A stretch of DNA of 16,376 nucleotides from Candidatus Saccharimonadales bacterium (lineage in GTDB: Bacteria > Patescibacteriota > Saccharimonadia > Saccharimonadales > UBA4665), in the NCBI GenBank assembly GCA_025450135.1, contig JANWHZ010000053.1:1-16376 (forward strand), written 5' to 3'. This document shows positions 6,612 through 13,848 of the stretch, one piece after another. The notes under the pieces are model-generated. The model did no database searches and was not told where the DNA came from. It saw only the letters and a list, made by a program, of their open reading frames with translations. A program made the translations under genes and the position numbers. The number at the start of each line of letters is the position of its first letter. The stretch's first letter is position 1.

Positions 6612-6704
6612 TTAGCTTCCCCTCTTCATTTTAGGAATGAGCAGCGGTAAAATAATGTATCCTACGAGTACTCCGACTAGAAAATCCAATACCGAATTAA
6701 ACAT
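6612..6704 (-). CDS. Minute membrane protein, 30 residues (sister of next gene)
   Basis: The frame reads MFNSVLDFLV, a helix with GVLVGYIILP, then LLIPKMKRGS. One membrane span of about 18 residues is followed by a basic end, so by the positive-inside rule the C-terminus probably faces the side holding the nucleic acid. AAGGACAAGCT precedes the ATG. It aligns with the downstream 30-residue gene through the L-[VI]-G-x-L-[VI]-G-x3-L-P pattern. Function unknown; virion membrane component inferred. Confidence 0.6.
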   Translation of the reverse strand: MFNSVLDFLVGVLVGYIILPLLIPKMKRGS

Positions 6705-6723
6705 AGCTTGTCCTTAGATACCC

Positions 6724-6876
6724 TTAGAATTGCGCTACATCACGGAATAGCCAGTATAATCCACCGAGAAACATAAAAGACGCTAAGACAATACAGGCGG
6801 ATACTCCCCCCGCGCCGCTAAGATTGCTAAGACTAAATCCACCCATAAATCCGTTTGTATCACTTCCGTTTGCCAC
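6724..6876 (-). CDS. Small membrane protein, 50 residues, GTG start
   Basis: The GTG at 6874-6876 follows a strong GGGAGGAGGG site by nine bases. The product begins VANGSDTNGFMGGF and has a hydrophobic helix at about residues 24-43 (VSACIVLASFMFLGGLYWLF), ending RDVAQF. It overlaps the end of the basic 68-residue gene by 17 bases. An internal ATG at codon 11 lacks a matching ribosome site. Probably a virion membrane protein. Confidence 0.65.
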   Translation of the reverse strand: MANGSDTNGFMGGFSLSNLSGAGGVSACIVLASFMFLGGLYWLFRDVAQF

Positions 6877-7066
6877 GTGATTGTGCCCTCCTCCCTTTAA
6901 CCGTTGTTTTGCTAACCGTTGTTTTCGTAAGTTTCTTCTTTGGTTTTTTCTCGTGTTCTAATTGACGTAACGAACCGTAGACATAGGCACCGTAGCGCGG
7001 TGTACCGGGCTTCATTCCACGCGCGACGGCGGATTTTTTAAGCGCTCTTTCTAATTCCTTTGGCAT
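6860..7066 (-). CDS. Small basic protein, 68 residues
   Basis: The product is highly Lys/Arg rich, with an N-terminal helical part (KELERALKKSAVARGM) and a C-terminal tail of Lys, Thr and Arg (KKPKKKLTKTTVSKTTVKGR). The middle reads GTPRYGAYVYGSLRQLE. Composition suggests binding to DNA or to the inner capsid/membrane surface. No family is recognised. It starts ten bases after the stop of another basic protein; the ribosome site is weak (GGTG). Confidence 0.65.
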   Translation of the reverse strand: MPKELERALKKSAVARGMKPGTPRYGAYVYGSLRQLEHEKKPKKKLTKTTVSKTTVKGRRAQSRGKRK

Positions 7067-7075
7067 AATACACCA

Positions 7076-7345
7076 TTAGATTACTTTTCTAAGCCACATG
7101 GGATGCTTATGACGGTGTTGTCTACGCTCGACAGAACGTTGCCGTCGCCGTTCCGTTTTTAGCGCATGCTCCCCACTGTCGCGAATATGCCGCATTGTCT
7201 GGGCTAACTTTATATCGCGCTTACGTGCCCACTCCATCGCAACATTATACGTCTTATTCTGTTGCGCCGATAATCCAGAGCGCGGGCGAAAGAAAACGGG
7301 ATTGTTAAGTGAGTTTTCCTTATCGCCGTTTTCTTTGTCTGTCAT
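7076..7345 (-). CDS. Small basic protein after the capsid gene, 89 residues
   Basis: The N-terminus is polar (TDKENGDKENSLNN) and the C-terminal half is strongly basic with an Arg-rich helix (TERRRQRSVERRQHRHKH). The ATG lies four bases after the capsid gene stop, without a clear Shine-Dalgarno site, so translation may be coupled to capsid synthesis. It could be a DNA-binding or scaffold-like virion protein. No family is recognised. Confidence 0.65.
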   Translation of the reverse strand: MTDKENGDKENSLNNPVFFRPRSGLSAQQNKTYNVAMEWARKRDIKLAQTMRHIRDSGEHALKTERRRQRSVERRQHRHKHPMWLRKVI

Positions 7346-7349
7346 AACA

Positions 7350-8510
7350 TTACCGCACTTCTAGCGCCGCTGAATGTTGCGCTTCAGGACTGGCCATCAC
7401 AATATCATTGGTTAGAATAGTCATACCCACACTCGCGAGTGGCGTAAATCGGAAAGTCAACTTTGTGGCACCTGTTGTAGACATCCATTCATCGCCATAT
7501 TCCGCGATTGCCAGTTTATCTGGGTCAAGCGTATTGGGAAAAAACAACGTCCCGGCAGGATGATCGTACCCATACGCCGCTTGCGCGATAAAACGGAGTG
7601 TATTAAGGTTGCCAATATAACGCTGTCCGCTATCCCAGTCGTACTCGAAGCTGACTGGCATATCTGAGGCTTCAGCGGTCGTACGTGTGCCATTCGCGGT
7701 ATCACGCAGTATCAGTAGGTGATTGCGAATAACATTACCGACACGAGTTAATTGCAATGTCTGAAAACCAGAAATAGGTGAAGCGGTTTGTTTAGACCAG
7801 TACTGTACCGTACCGCTAGCGGGTGGCGCGATAGAATTAGATTGCCCGAAGCGGTCTACCGCTGGCGGCTCACTGCGGTACAAGCCTTCTAATTGTACGC
7901 TTAGTACTGGCGTGCCAGTTGGGGCAGCGGTATATACAGGACCAGTAGCGGCATTAAATGTACCGCTATTTAGTGCGATCTGTACGCGATATTTCGCGCT
8001 CGCGTCTTGATTAGCCAGCGCGCCTAATCCATCCTGCCCGAATTCAAAATAAATTGGCAGTATAAAATTGAAATTACCGCTAGTAGGTTTATTGTACTGT
8101 CCAGCGAGTGAAGAAATATCTGGGGCGAACAAACGGTAGCCACCGAATTTAGCGATCAGGTACGCATCATATCCTGAAACCGGGCCGAATAACGGCGTAC
8201 CATTGACATCATAAACCGTAATACTACCAATCATAGACCAGGGCGCATCTTCATAGTAGGTTGCTGTCGCGCCAGTACAACCGCTTACAGTAGCGGTAAT
8301 ATACAATCCTGAAAGAAAACCGTAGGTGGGCACATCAAAATAATATGTACCGGGATTAGCGTTATTAATCGCGATACCACTATAAATCTGTCCCTGCTCG
8401 ATATGCCACTTACTCGCGCGCGCGAAAGGAATAACGCTTGTACCTTGCGCACTGCCTTTTTTCTGCTGTGCGACTGGCGCATCAGAACCAGTTAAAATGG
8501 GACTCGGCAT
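7350..8510 (-). CDS. Double jelly-roll major capsid protein
   Basis: At 386 residues the protein has the size of tectivirus capsid proteins (PRD1 P3 is 395). It is beta-rich throughout, with a flexible N-terminus and segments I associate with double jelly-roll capsids: PWSMIGSITVYDVNGTPLFG followed by SGYDAYLI, then FILPIYFEFGQDGLGAL, and in the second half GNVIRNHLLILRDTANGTR. There is no membrane span or signal peptide. GAGGG lies nine bases before the ATG. Its place two genes after the packaging ATPase matches the tectivirus layout. The fold is inferred from length, these segments and synteny. Confidence 0.8.
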   Translation of the reverse strand: MPSPILTGSDAPVAQQKKGSAQGTSVIPFARASKWHIEQGQIYSGIAINNANPGTYYFDVPTYGFLSGLYITATVSGCTGATATYYEDAPWSMIGSITVYDVNGTPLFGPVSGYDAYLIAKFGGYRLFAPDISSLAGQYNKPTSGNFNFILPIYFEFGQDGLGALANQDASAKYRVQIALNSGTFNAATGPVYTAAPTGTPVLSVQLEGLYRSEPPAVDRFGQSNSIAPPASGTVQYWSKQTASPISGFQTLQLTRVGNVIRNHLLILRDTANGTRTTAEASDMPVSFEYDWDSGQRYIGNLNTLRFIAQAAYGYDHPAGTLFFPNTLDPDKLAIAEYGDEWMSTTGATKLTFRFTPLASVGMTILTNDIVMASPEAQHSAALEVR

Positions 8511-8537
8511 GTTGTATTACCCTCACTTAATACCCTA

Positions 8538-8906
8538 CTAAGCGCCAGTTACCGGGGCGCTGCTATCTGACGCGACAGGCGCGACGGGCGCGACTGACGC
8601 GGCACCACTATCCGGCGCGACAGGTGTAACGGGCGCTACGGGCGCAGCGGGTGCGGTGGCACTTTCAGCGGCGCTTGCTACGGCATCTTCCGCCGCTTGC
8701 TCTGCTGGGCTGCTTACTGGCGCATTTGCCGCCGCCGCTTGCAATGCGCTAATCGTTCCCTGATCTTCGTTCACTCGCTTAACCAACGCTTGAATAACCT
8801 GCGCTAGTCGGTAACTTGCTTTGGCGTGGGGGTCAGGCGGGTCGGTATTCGCGAGATTACCCAGTTCAACTACTGCGGCGTCAAGTGCGGTGCTATCAAT
8901 TGCCAT
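8538..8906 (-). CDS. Ala/Pro-rich small protein before the capsid gene
   Basis: Residues 1-60 are helical with a short coiled-coil-like stretch (AQVIQALVKRVNEDQGTISALQ). Residues 61-122 are low-complexity Ala, Pro, Val and Ser with repeats such as APVAPVTPVAP. AAGGA lies eight bases before the ATG. Upstream lies a spacer with three 20-bp repeats, so this may be the first gene of a capsid transcription unit. Scaffolding or stabilising protein is a guess; no family is recognised. Confidence 0.7.
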   Translation of the reverse strand: MAIDSTALDAAVVELGNLANTDPPDPHAKASYRLAQVIQALVKRVNEDQGTISALQAAAANAPVSSPAEQAAEDAVASAAESATAPAAPVAPVTPVAPDSGAASVAPVAPVASDSSAPVTGA

Positions 8907-8921
8907 GAGAGTTTTCCTTTG

Positions 8922-8981
8922 CGATCAAGTGTAATCAATTACGATCAAGTGTAATCAATTACGATCAAGCACGATCAATTA
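8922..8981 (-). repeat. Three 20-bp direct repeats upstream of the capsid unit
   Basis: Units at 8922-8941 and 8942-8961 are identical (cgatcaagtgtaatcaatta on the plus strand); 8962-8981 differs in four adjacent bases. They fill the short spacer between a 42-residue membrane gene and the Ala/Pro-rich gene that precedes the capsid gene. The position suggests binding sites for a regulator of late expression. The word ATTGATTA in the units also occurs in the ITR. Confidence 0.85.
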
Positions 8982-8984
8982 TGA

Positions 8985-9113
8985 CTAATAAACGATTGCC
9001 ATGCCCTGCCCAAGTGCGTTCTGGCTATTATGCGCGGCAATCATACGCCAGAAAAACCCAAAAATAAGCACATAGGCGAATATGCCCAGTCCATGCAAGA
9101 GGCCAAAATGCAT
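8985..9113 (-). CDS. Small membrane protein, 42 residues, after the ATPase
   Basis: Hand translation gives MHFGLLHGLG, a helix (IFAYVLIFGFFW, about residues 11-22), then RMIAAHNSQNALGQGMAIVY. The ribosome site GGGAGG overlaps the end of the ATPase gene, about ten bases before the ATG. In PRD1 a membrane protein of similar size, P20, lies between the packaging ATPase P9 and the capsid protein P3 and belongs to the packaging vertex. The same place, size and single span suggest a counterpart; sequence similarity is not claimed. Confidence 0.65.
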   Translation of the reverse strand: MHFGLLHGLGIFAYVLIFGFFWRMIAAHNSQNALGQGMAIVY

Positions 9114-9125
9114 ATGCGTATGGTC

Positions 9126-9989
9126 CTACCTCCCAACCATAACCGTACGCCGACGATGCGTACAATAAAAACAGTGCGGGTAATACTGTAATTGTTCGTT
9201 TAACTCACGGTAACGTGTTTTATTTAATCCCGCAATCTCAGCTACCGTATCAGTGTCTCTCTCATCTGGAATGTAATACGAAAGTACGTAGCGTACTTGC
9301 GCGAAGCATTCACGCGGTACCCTGCATGGTCTATTCGCGCCTACCACTGCCGTAACACCGGCGCTACGTCCCATATTCATAACTTTACGCACTGGCTTAC
9401 CAAGACCCAGCGAGCCGACTAACTCATTGCAATCATCTATGAATACGCACCAGTGCCCACTTTGATAAATTCCATTTAATGCCTCATCCAACACCAGATA
9501 TTGATAACCATCATCGTGAGTCGTGCGCGCTTTTGCCCACAAGATTACTTTATCGGTATTATCAGGTGGCGGCCACTCGTCTATCACCGTATAAACGGGA
9601 TGCTCTACCGTTCTGACCCTTCCCCAATGCCGTTCTTGCGTGGTATAGGTGCGGTGCGCGAATAATTCCTGAGTGTCATCAAATGGTTTTGTAGCGATGA
9701 TAACCTCATGCGATTTTAACGGCATAAGCTGATATCCAACCGTCGTTTTACCCTCGCCTGTAGGTCCGATAATAGCGACGTGCTCGCCATTTTTCCAGAG
9801 CTTCGCCATGCCCGCCAACCAGCCAGCGCGAGTAATAATAGGAATACGGTTATCATAATCTATTCCGGCGCGACTTCCCCGCCTACTCGCGCGTGCGCGG
9901 TAGGGGGCCAAAGGGATAGGGCTGTGCACCATTGCTGGCGGCAGTACTGGCGGCGTTTTGTTTTGCGCGCTGCTTATCAAGTCTGGCAT
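9126..9989 (-). CDS. Packaging ATPase (FtsK/HerA, A32-like)
   Basis: The 287-residue protein has Walker A GPTGEGKT (residues 75-82), Walker B VFIDDCNE (about 182-189) and a following NMGRSAGVTAVVGANRP segment that fits the sensor and arginine-finger region of the FtsK/HerA superfamily. Length and motif spacing fit viral genome-packaging ATPases such as PRD1 P9. It hydrolyses ATP to move the DNA into the preformed procapsid at one vertex. The N-terminal 45 residues are Pro/Arg rich and overlap the upstream gene by 107 bases. AAGG lies nine bases before the ATG. A CxxC near the end (FYCTH) is only partial. Confidence 0.88.
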   Translation of the reverse strand: MPDLISSAQNKTPPVLPPAMVHSPIPLAPYRARASRRGSRAGIDYDNRIPIITRAGWLAGMAKLWKNGEHVAIIGPTGEGKTTVGYQLMPLKSHEVIIATKPFDDTQELFAHRTYTTQERHWGRVRTVEHPVYTVIDEWPPPDNTDKVILWAKARTTHDDGYQYLVLDEALNGIYQSGHWCVFIDDCNELVGSLGLGKPVRKVMNMGRSAGVTAVVGANRPCRVPRECFAQVRYVLSYYIPDERDTDTVAEIAGLNKTRYRELNEQLQYYPHCFYCTHRRRTVMVGR

Positions 9990-10695
9990 TTAGGCGCGCC
10001 TTAACTTCAGTTTTAATCGCATGACCTATATCCTGCGGCACAATGTGGTGATTCGCTAGAATTGTGCTTGTTAATTGCGCATGCCCGGCCAGCAGCATAT
10101 ACAAATCAGATTTTTCAATAAAATGCTCCAACCATTGCTTGAATGCGGGATGATGTTGCGCATAAATAGCTACCTCATGCGCGCGCGCTTCCGCCTGATC
10201 AGCGATAGTCAAGCCGTCTTGTAAATTTATCCATGAAACACTAACACCCAGGCTATAGTATAAATTAGTAATATTCTTTTCTAACTTTGTTGGATGACTG
10301 CCGCGCGCTATTTCATCTTTTACTATTTCTGGCGGCGTGCTCTCTATTGACGGTGTTTCAAGCTTGCTTTTTACCGATTTTATTGAACCAGGGATTTTTA
10401 TATCTGGGATGTTGTTTTCCTGTGGCATCCCGCTGTCCGTGGTGTTGTTCTTGCTGCCCCTGGGTCTGCCCCTGCGCGTCTTGGTCTGGGGCGCTGGCGT
10501 CACTGGCGCTGGCGTTACTGGCGCTAGCACTTCCCGCAATTGACTGGGACTCAATTGCTGGGTTTCCTGATCCAGTGTCTCCCACAGCAGTGTTTCCTGC
10601 TCCGGCGTTAGCTGGCTGCTCTCCATTTGTGCCATCGTTTGTTGCACCTGTCGCAGTGAGTCCATCGGGGATGACGGGGGCGGTGTCTGTTGCAT
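9883..10695 (-). CDS. Helical protein with AT-hook-like motif
   Basis: The 270-residue protein has a Gln/Glu-rich helical N-terminus (about 11-58), a Pro-Ala-Thr linker, the AT-hook-like KTRRGRPRGSKN at about 72-83, a polar stretch, and a helical C-terminal domain at about 140-250 ending in a basic tail. AT-hooks bind the minor groove of AT-rich DNA. The first 338 bases overlap the preceding gene in another frame, and the last 107 overlap the ATPase. GGA lies nine bases before the ATG; Met90, beyond the AT-hook, is an alternative start that would nearly remove the overlap. Function is unknown; a link to DNA packaging is suggested by position. Confidence 0.65.
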   Translation of the reverse strand: MQQTPPPSSPMDSLRQVQQTMAQMESSQLTPEQETLLWETLDQETQQLSPSQLREVLAPVTPAPVTPAPQTKTRRGRPRGSKNNTTDSGMPQENNIPDIKIPGSIKSVKSKLETPSIESTPPEIVKDEIARGSHPTKLEKNITNLYYSLGVSVSWINLQDGLTIADQAEARAHEVAIYAQHHPAFKQWLEHFIEKSDLYMLLAGHAQLTSTILANHHIVPQDIGHAIKTEVKARLNARLDKQRAKQNAASTAASNGAQPYPFGPLPRTRE

Positions 10696-10909
10696 GCGCG
10701 CGCATCCATTCTTGTATTTGTTGTATCTCTAATTCATGCTTACTGGCTAAATCTTCCGGAGTGACTATTTGCGGGTTAGCTTGCGGTATCTCTGGCGCAA
10801 CTTGTGTTTCAGGTGTTATCGGCACAATCTGATTGATGGGTACAAGTGTCGGTTCATTCGGGTCTATCGGTGATTGTTCGTTTGCAGACAATTGAGCACT
10901 AGTTGCCAT
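10358..10909 (-). CDS. Disordered Ala/Gln/Asn-rich protein overprinted with the next gene
   Basis: The 183-residue product starts MATSAQLSANEQSP, has a short helical element (PEDLASKHELEIQQIQEWMRA, split over about 51-71) and then a long low-complexity part rich in Ala, Ser, Asn, Gly and Gln, ending in a basic aromatic tail (RYKNPWFNKIGKKQA). It overlaps the upstream gene by 46 bases and the downstream gene by 338 bases in a different frame. The N-terminal third is not shared and is compositionally protein-like. The tail could be a real product or the by-product of the overlapping frame, so the 3' end is uncertain. No family is recognised. Confidence 0.55.
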   Translation of the reverse strand: MATSAQLSANEQSPIDPNEPTLVPINQIVPITPETQVAPEIPQANPQIVTPEDLASKHELEIQQIQEWMRAHATDTAPVIPDGLTATGATNDGTNGEQPANAGAGNTAVGDTGSGNPAIESQSIAGSASASNASASDASAPDQDAQGQTQGQQEQHHGQRDATGKQHPRYKNPWFNKIGKKQA

Positions 10910-11094
10910 AATCCCGCTTCCATTTTCAGTGTGGCGCTTAAATCAGCGGTAAGTACATCGTCATTTTGCGTGCCCTTTGTATCAGGCGGAAATTGTGCCG
11001 CTACACTGCGCACGATCTGATTGAGATAATCCTCGGCGCTCATGCCTGGATTTAGAAAATTTTGGTGGCCACTGGGCATAGATTCCTCATTCAT
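10864..11094 (-). CDS. Unknown 76-residue protein
   Basis: I place the start at the ATG at 11092-11094; the open frame extends to 11181 but only inside the polymerase gene. The next ATG, five codons on, has GAGGA just before it and would suit a transcript starting at the promoter proposed here. The product is mildly acidic with two helical stretches (AEDYLNQIVRSVAAQF and SATLKMEAGLWQLVLNCLQ) and no membrane segment. It is the first gene after the polymerase and overlaps the next by 46 bases. No family is recognised. Confidence 0.6.
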   Translation of the reverse strand: MNEESMPSGHQNFLNPGMSAEDYLNQIVRSVAAQFPPDTKGTQNDDVLTADLSATLKMEAGLWQLVLNCLQTNNHR

Positions 11095-11121
11095 AATATC
11101 ATATTTCTTCCTATCTTGCAA
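11093..11121 (-). promoter_or_regulatory. Possible promoter at the replication/morphogenesis boundary
   Basis: On the minus strand TTGCAA (11116-11121) is followed after 17 bases by TATTAT (11093-11098) preceded by TG as in an extended -10 box. The early promoter shares the longer word TATGATAT at the same place. The site lies exactly where replication genes end. The -35 match is only four of six, so this is tentative. Confidence 0.35.
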
Positions 11122-11122
11122 T

Positions 11123-12904
11123 CTACTGTAAGTGCAGGGGACGTACATCGCCATTGCCCATATGCCGCCAGCCGCGCGCATGCTCTAGGTGAGATACGCG
11201 CCGATGCCGCCATTGAACGAAGTCCGCCCCCATGCCAATCACTCTGCGGGAAGCATTCAGACTCAGGAATTCTATAATTACATCTTCGCCAGCAAGTGCG
11301 CGCAAATGTACGGCTGGCGAAAGACGCTTCAGCGGAATTCCTTTGCATGCCTGCTTCCACTCACCGTGAGTAGTAAGGCCAATGTAATTCTTGGGGCCAC
11401 CCGCCTGGAACGCCTGGTAGGTGTCCACAAGCTTCACCTGACCGTAACAACGACCGAACTGTAAATTAGTGTTATTGACACAATTAGCGCGCAACTTCAG
11501 CGAATCCGTATCAGTATACATACAATTAGTCGCACCCGCTGCGTATACCAGATTAGATAGCACAATTCGTGCCCGCGCGGTGATAAATGCGGCCCATTCT
11601 GGGTGCAGATATGGCGCTTGTAATACTTCTTCACGTGACCACAGACCGTGCCAATCGCCGGTTAACAGATCAATAACCGGCGTCCATCCTAGGGGGTCAT
11701 CCGGCTCAAAACATAGCACTGTTGCTTGCGCGTGTGAGCCGAATTTGCCATATAGCGAGTTACGTAATATTTTAGCAACTTGTTTTATCGCGGAACTCTG
11801 CGAGGTTGCTTGTAGCTCTAAGCGCTCACACGCGGCAAGAAAATCATTGAATGGTGTGGCGATACGCTCCCATACAACACCCTCACCAACCCGCACATCA
11901 ATACCGTGCTGGCGCGCGGCGGCAATCTCAATCGAGGTAAGCGGAGTATTAAATCTACCCGTGGGCCAGGTTAGGCAATTATAAAGTGGGTGCGTATACG
12001 GTAAAAATGTAAATTCTTGTGACTCTGGACAATTCACTTCACACTGATAAATACCGGGATATCCCGATTGCTCACTATCAGTATAGGCACATCTTCCATC
12101 GGGCACGCCATAACGCATACTGTGCGCATACATCGCATTCACATCTACATCTATAATATTTTCTTGTGGGGCAATATTGCTAAGGGTAACTAACCCGCCA
12201 TGATATGCTTGACGGCAGAATAAATCGCGTTGTTCACTCCCACGCCAATAGATCGCCCCCGGCGCTAGTGTGCGCCGCCATGCGCGCATTGCTGTCGCGC
12301 CAGCAGTCCAACCTAATGGCACGTCAAATGTATCATGCACCGTCTCACGTAATTTTACCAATGCCGCCAAGAGTCCCAAAGTATCACGGCGCAGATAATC
12401 AATATGCTCAGAATTAGTACAATCAAAATCAAATTGATCAAAGTTTATACTGCCCTTTTGTAATTCCAAAGGCGCGAAATCTCTTAAAAATATCTCTAAC
12501 TTGCAGGGCACAAGTGAAAAACTATCACGTAATTCATATAAATGCCTACCTAATTTAATCTTAGCGCCAATTAGTCGCTGCGAGATACCTTGCGATATCA
12601 ATCGAATACGCGCTTGAGACGCAAGTTGACGCACTTCACGTAAAATATATTTATAGTCGTATTCACCACCATTATGCGCGTACCAGATATAGGACTCATA
12701 ACGATATGAAAGAAGTAATTTTACCCAGTCAGTTAAGTTGTCAAAATAGTGTATGGTGCCCTCAGTTTCAGTCGCATAGGCACCATAAAGAAATTCACCG
12801 CCAAGTCCTTTTGTTTCCAGGTCTACTACCGCGATAGGCTTACGCTTATCACTGCCACCCGCGTAAGGCAATAATGCTTGTAACATGCGGGATTGATTAC
12901 TCAT
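11123..12904 (-). CDS. Protein-primed family B DNA polymerase
   Basis: The 593-residue protein has all the expected motifs in order. Exonuclease: ExoI VVDLETKG (Asp28, Glu30), ExoII YAHNGGEYD (Asn78, Asp83), ExoIII DYLRRDTLG (Tyr170, Asp174). Polymerase: motif A VDVNAMYAHSM (Asp254), motif B KILRNSLYGKFG (residues 378-388), motif C CMYTDTDSLK (Asp465, Asp467), and GPKNYIG (Lys505, Tyr507) as the KxY motif. The length is close to phi29 (575) and PRD1 (553) and shorter than Bam35 polymerase. It starts replication from a hydroxyl of the terminal protein at each ITR. AAGGAG lies nine bases before the ATG, which overlaps the upstream TGA as ATGA. Confidence 0.95.
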   Translation of the reverse strand: MSNQSRMLQALLPYAGGSDKRKPIAVVDLETKGLGGEFLYGAYATETEGTIHYFDNLTDWVKLLLSYRYESYIWYAHNGGEYDYKYILREVRQLASQARIRLISQGISQRLIGAKIKLGRHLYELRDSFSLVPCKLEIFLRDFAPLELQKGSINFDQFDFDCTNSEHIDYLRRDTLGLLAALVKLRETVHDTFDVPLGWTAGATAMRAWRRTLAPGAIYWRGSEQRDLFCRQAYHGGLVTLSNIAPQENIIDVDVNAMYAHSMRYGVPDGRCAYTDSEQSGYPGIYQCEVNCPESQEFTFLPYTHPLYNCLTWPTGRFNTPLTSIEIAAARQHGIDVRVGEGVVWERIATPFNDFLAACERLELQATSQSSAIKQVAKILRNSLYGKFGSHAQATVLCFEPDDPLGWTPVIDLLTGDWHGLWSREEVLQAPYLHPEWAAFITARARIVLSNLVYAAGATNCMYTDTDSLKLRANCVNNTNLQFGRCYGQVKLVDTYQAFQAGGPKNYIGLTTHGEWKQACKGIPLKRLSPAVHLRALAGEDVIIEFLSLNASRRVIGMGADFVQWRHRRVSHLEHARGWRHMGNGDVRPLHLQ

Positions 12905-13848
12905 GTCGGATTACTCCTTAACACTCGTACTGTCACACGCTCGATATGCGTAAAACGATTACGCATATCAAGTGCTTTTAGTGGGAACGCGCGTACAAGT
13001 GTATTACCGAACATGGTAACACCCATACTAACATAGCCCCATAACTCTCCATTTATATCAATTATTCCATCGTACACTACCCTAGCATCAGGCGAAAGAA
13101 TGCCATAAACTACCACGTATATTCTATCGTTAGCTGGAAGACTGGCAATATAACGATATGCCGCGCCTAATGGATTTCCTCCCTGATAATAAGTAAAATT
13201 AGTTTCATTCCAACTTGTATAAAGTGCGCCAGTAATTGGGCCAGAGACACCACTCGCCGCGCGCAATAATTCCTCACCAGGCGTAAATTCGCCGGGAAAT
13301 TGCGCATAATGCCGTAAGGCCAGTTCATACAATTCCTGCGGGGATAATTGGGGATAAAGATCGCGATAAAATCGTAACGTGCCCTCGACCTGTCGTACAC
13401 GCGCGCTCTCAGCCGCCGTCATTGGGCGCGCGGGAGTGCGTAAAAAGGGCTTCGCGGGCACCACTGGGGGCACTGGCGCGCTAAACGCCTCAGGCTCGTA
13501 ATAGCGCCAAAATGCCCGCGCTTCCTCTTGTGGCGTGATGGGAAGGACTGGGATTGAGGGAGGAGCAGAGGGGCCTAAACGAACGGTGCCCGGTTCTTCC
13601 GTGACCGGCGCGCCGCTTTCAAGCTCGCGCAACAGATCGCCTAGGCGTGCAGACTGCGCGCGGAATCGTTCCGCGCGCTGGCGTTCTCTGGCGGCTAAAC
13701 TAGATGCTTCCCTGGCTTCACGTTCTGCTGCTTCCATGGAAGCATGCAGGCGTTTACGTCCCTGCGCGCGCGCGTAAGCACGTCGCTCGCGCGCGCGCTG
13801 CGCCGCACGCATGCTACGCAGGAAGTCATGAGGCTGATGCTCACTCAC
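12901..13848 (-). CDS. Candidate terminal protein (replication primer)
   Basis: I choose GTG at 13846-13848, which has AAGGA nine bases upstream; an in-frame TTG at 13873 is the longer option. The 315-residue product begins with an Arg/Ala-rich coiled-coil of about 65 residues (RAAQRARERRAYARAQGRK), then a Pro-rich linker to about 145, then a globular C-terminal part rich in Tyr (TLRFYRDLYPQL, NFTYYQGGNP, RIYVVVYGIL). In phi29, PRD1 and Bam35 the terminal protein gene lies directly before the polymerase, is of similar size, and primes from a Tyr in its C-terminal half. Position, basic N-terminus and Tyr-rich C-terminus support this call. I cannot identify the priming Tyr; sequence similarity is not visible. 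Confidence 0.55.
   Translation of the reverse strand: MSEHQPHDFLRSMRAAQRARERRAYARAQGRKRLHASMEAAEREAREASSLAARERQRAERFRAQSARLGDLLRELESGAPVTEEPGTVRLGPSAPPSIPVLPITPQEEARAFWRYYEPEAFSAPVPPVVPAKPFLRTPARPMTAAESARVRQVEGTLRFYRDLYPQLSPQELYELALRHYAQFPGEFTPGEELLRAASGVSGPITGALYTSWNETNFTYYQGGNPLGAAYRYIASLPANDRIYVVVYGILSPDARVVYDGIIDINGELWGYVSMGVTMFGNTLVRAFPLKALDMRNRFTHIERVTVRVLRSNPT

Noticed and set aside
10287..10832. Plus-strand open frame of 181 codons rich in Cys, Leu and Ala
   Set aside because: It is opposite low-complexity repeats of the two overlapping minus-strand genes; the hydrophobic look comes from their Gln/Ala/Pro codons.
110..10909. Shared WFNKI pentapeptide in the gene at 110-364 and the tail of the gene at 10358-10909
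   Set aside because: With this many residues in the window one or more shared pentapeptides are expected by chance, and the flanks do not match.
11469..11984. Plus-strand open frame of 171 codons
   Set aside because: It is antisense to the polymerase, whose motifs prove the minus strand is coding here.
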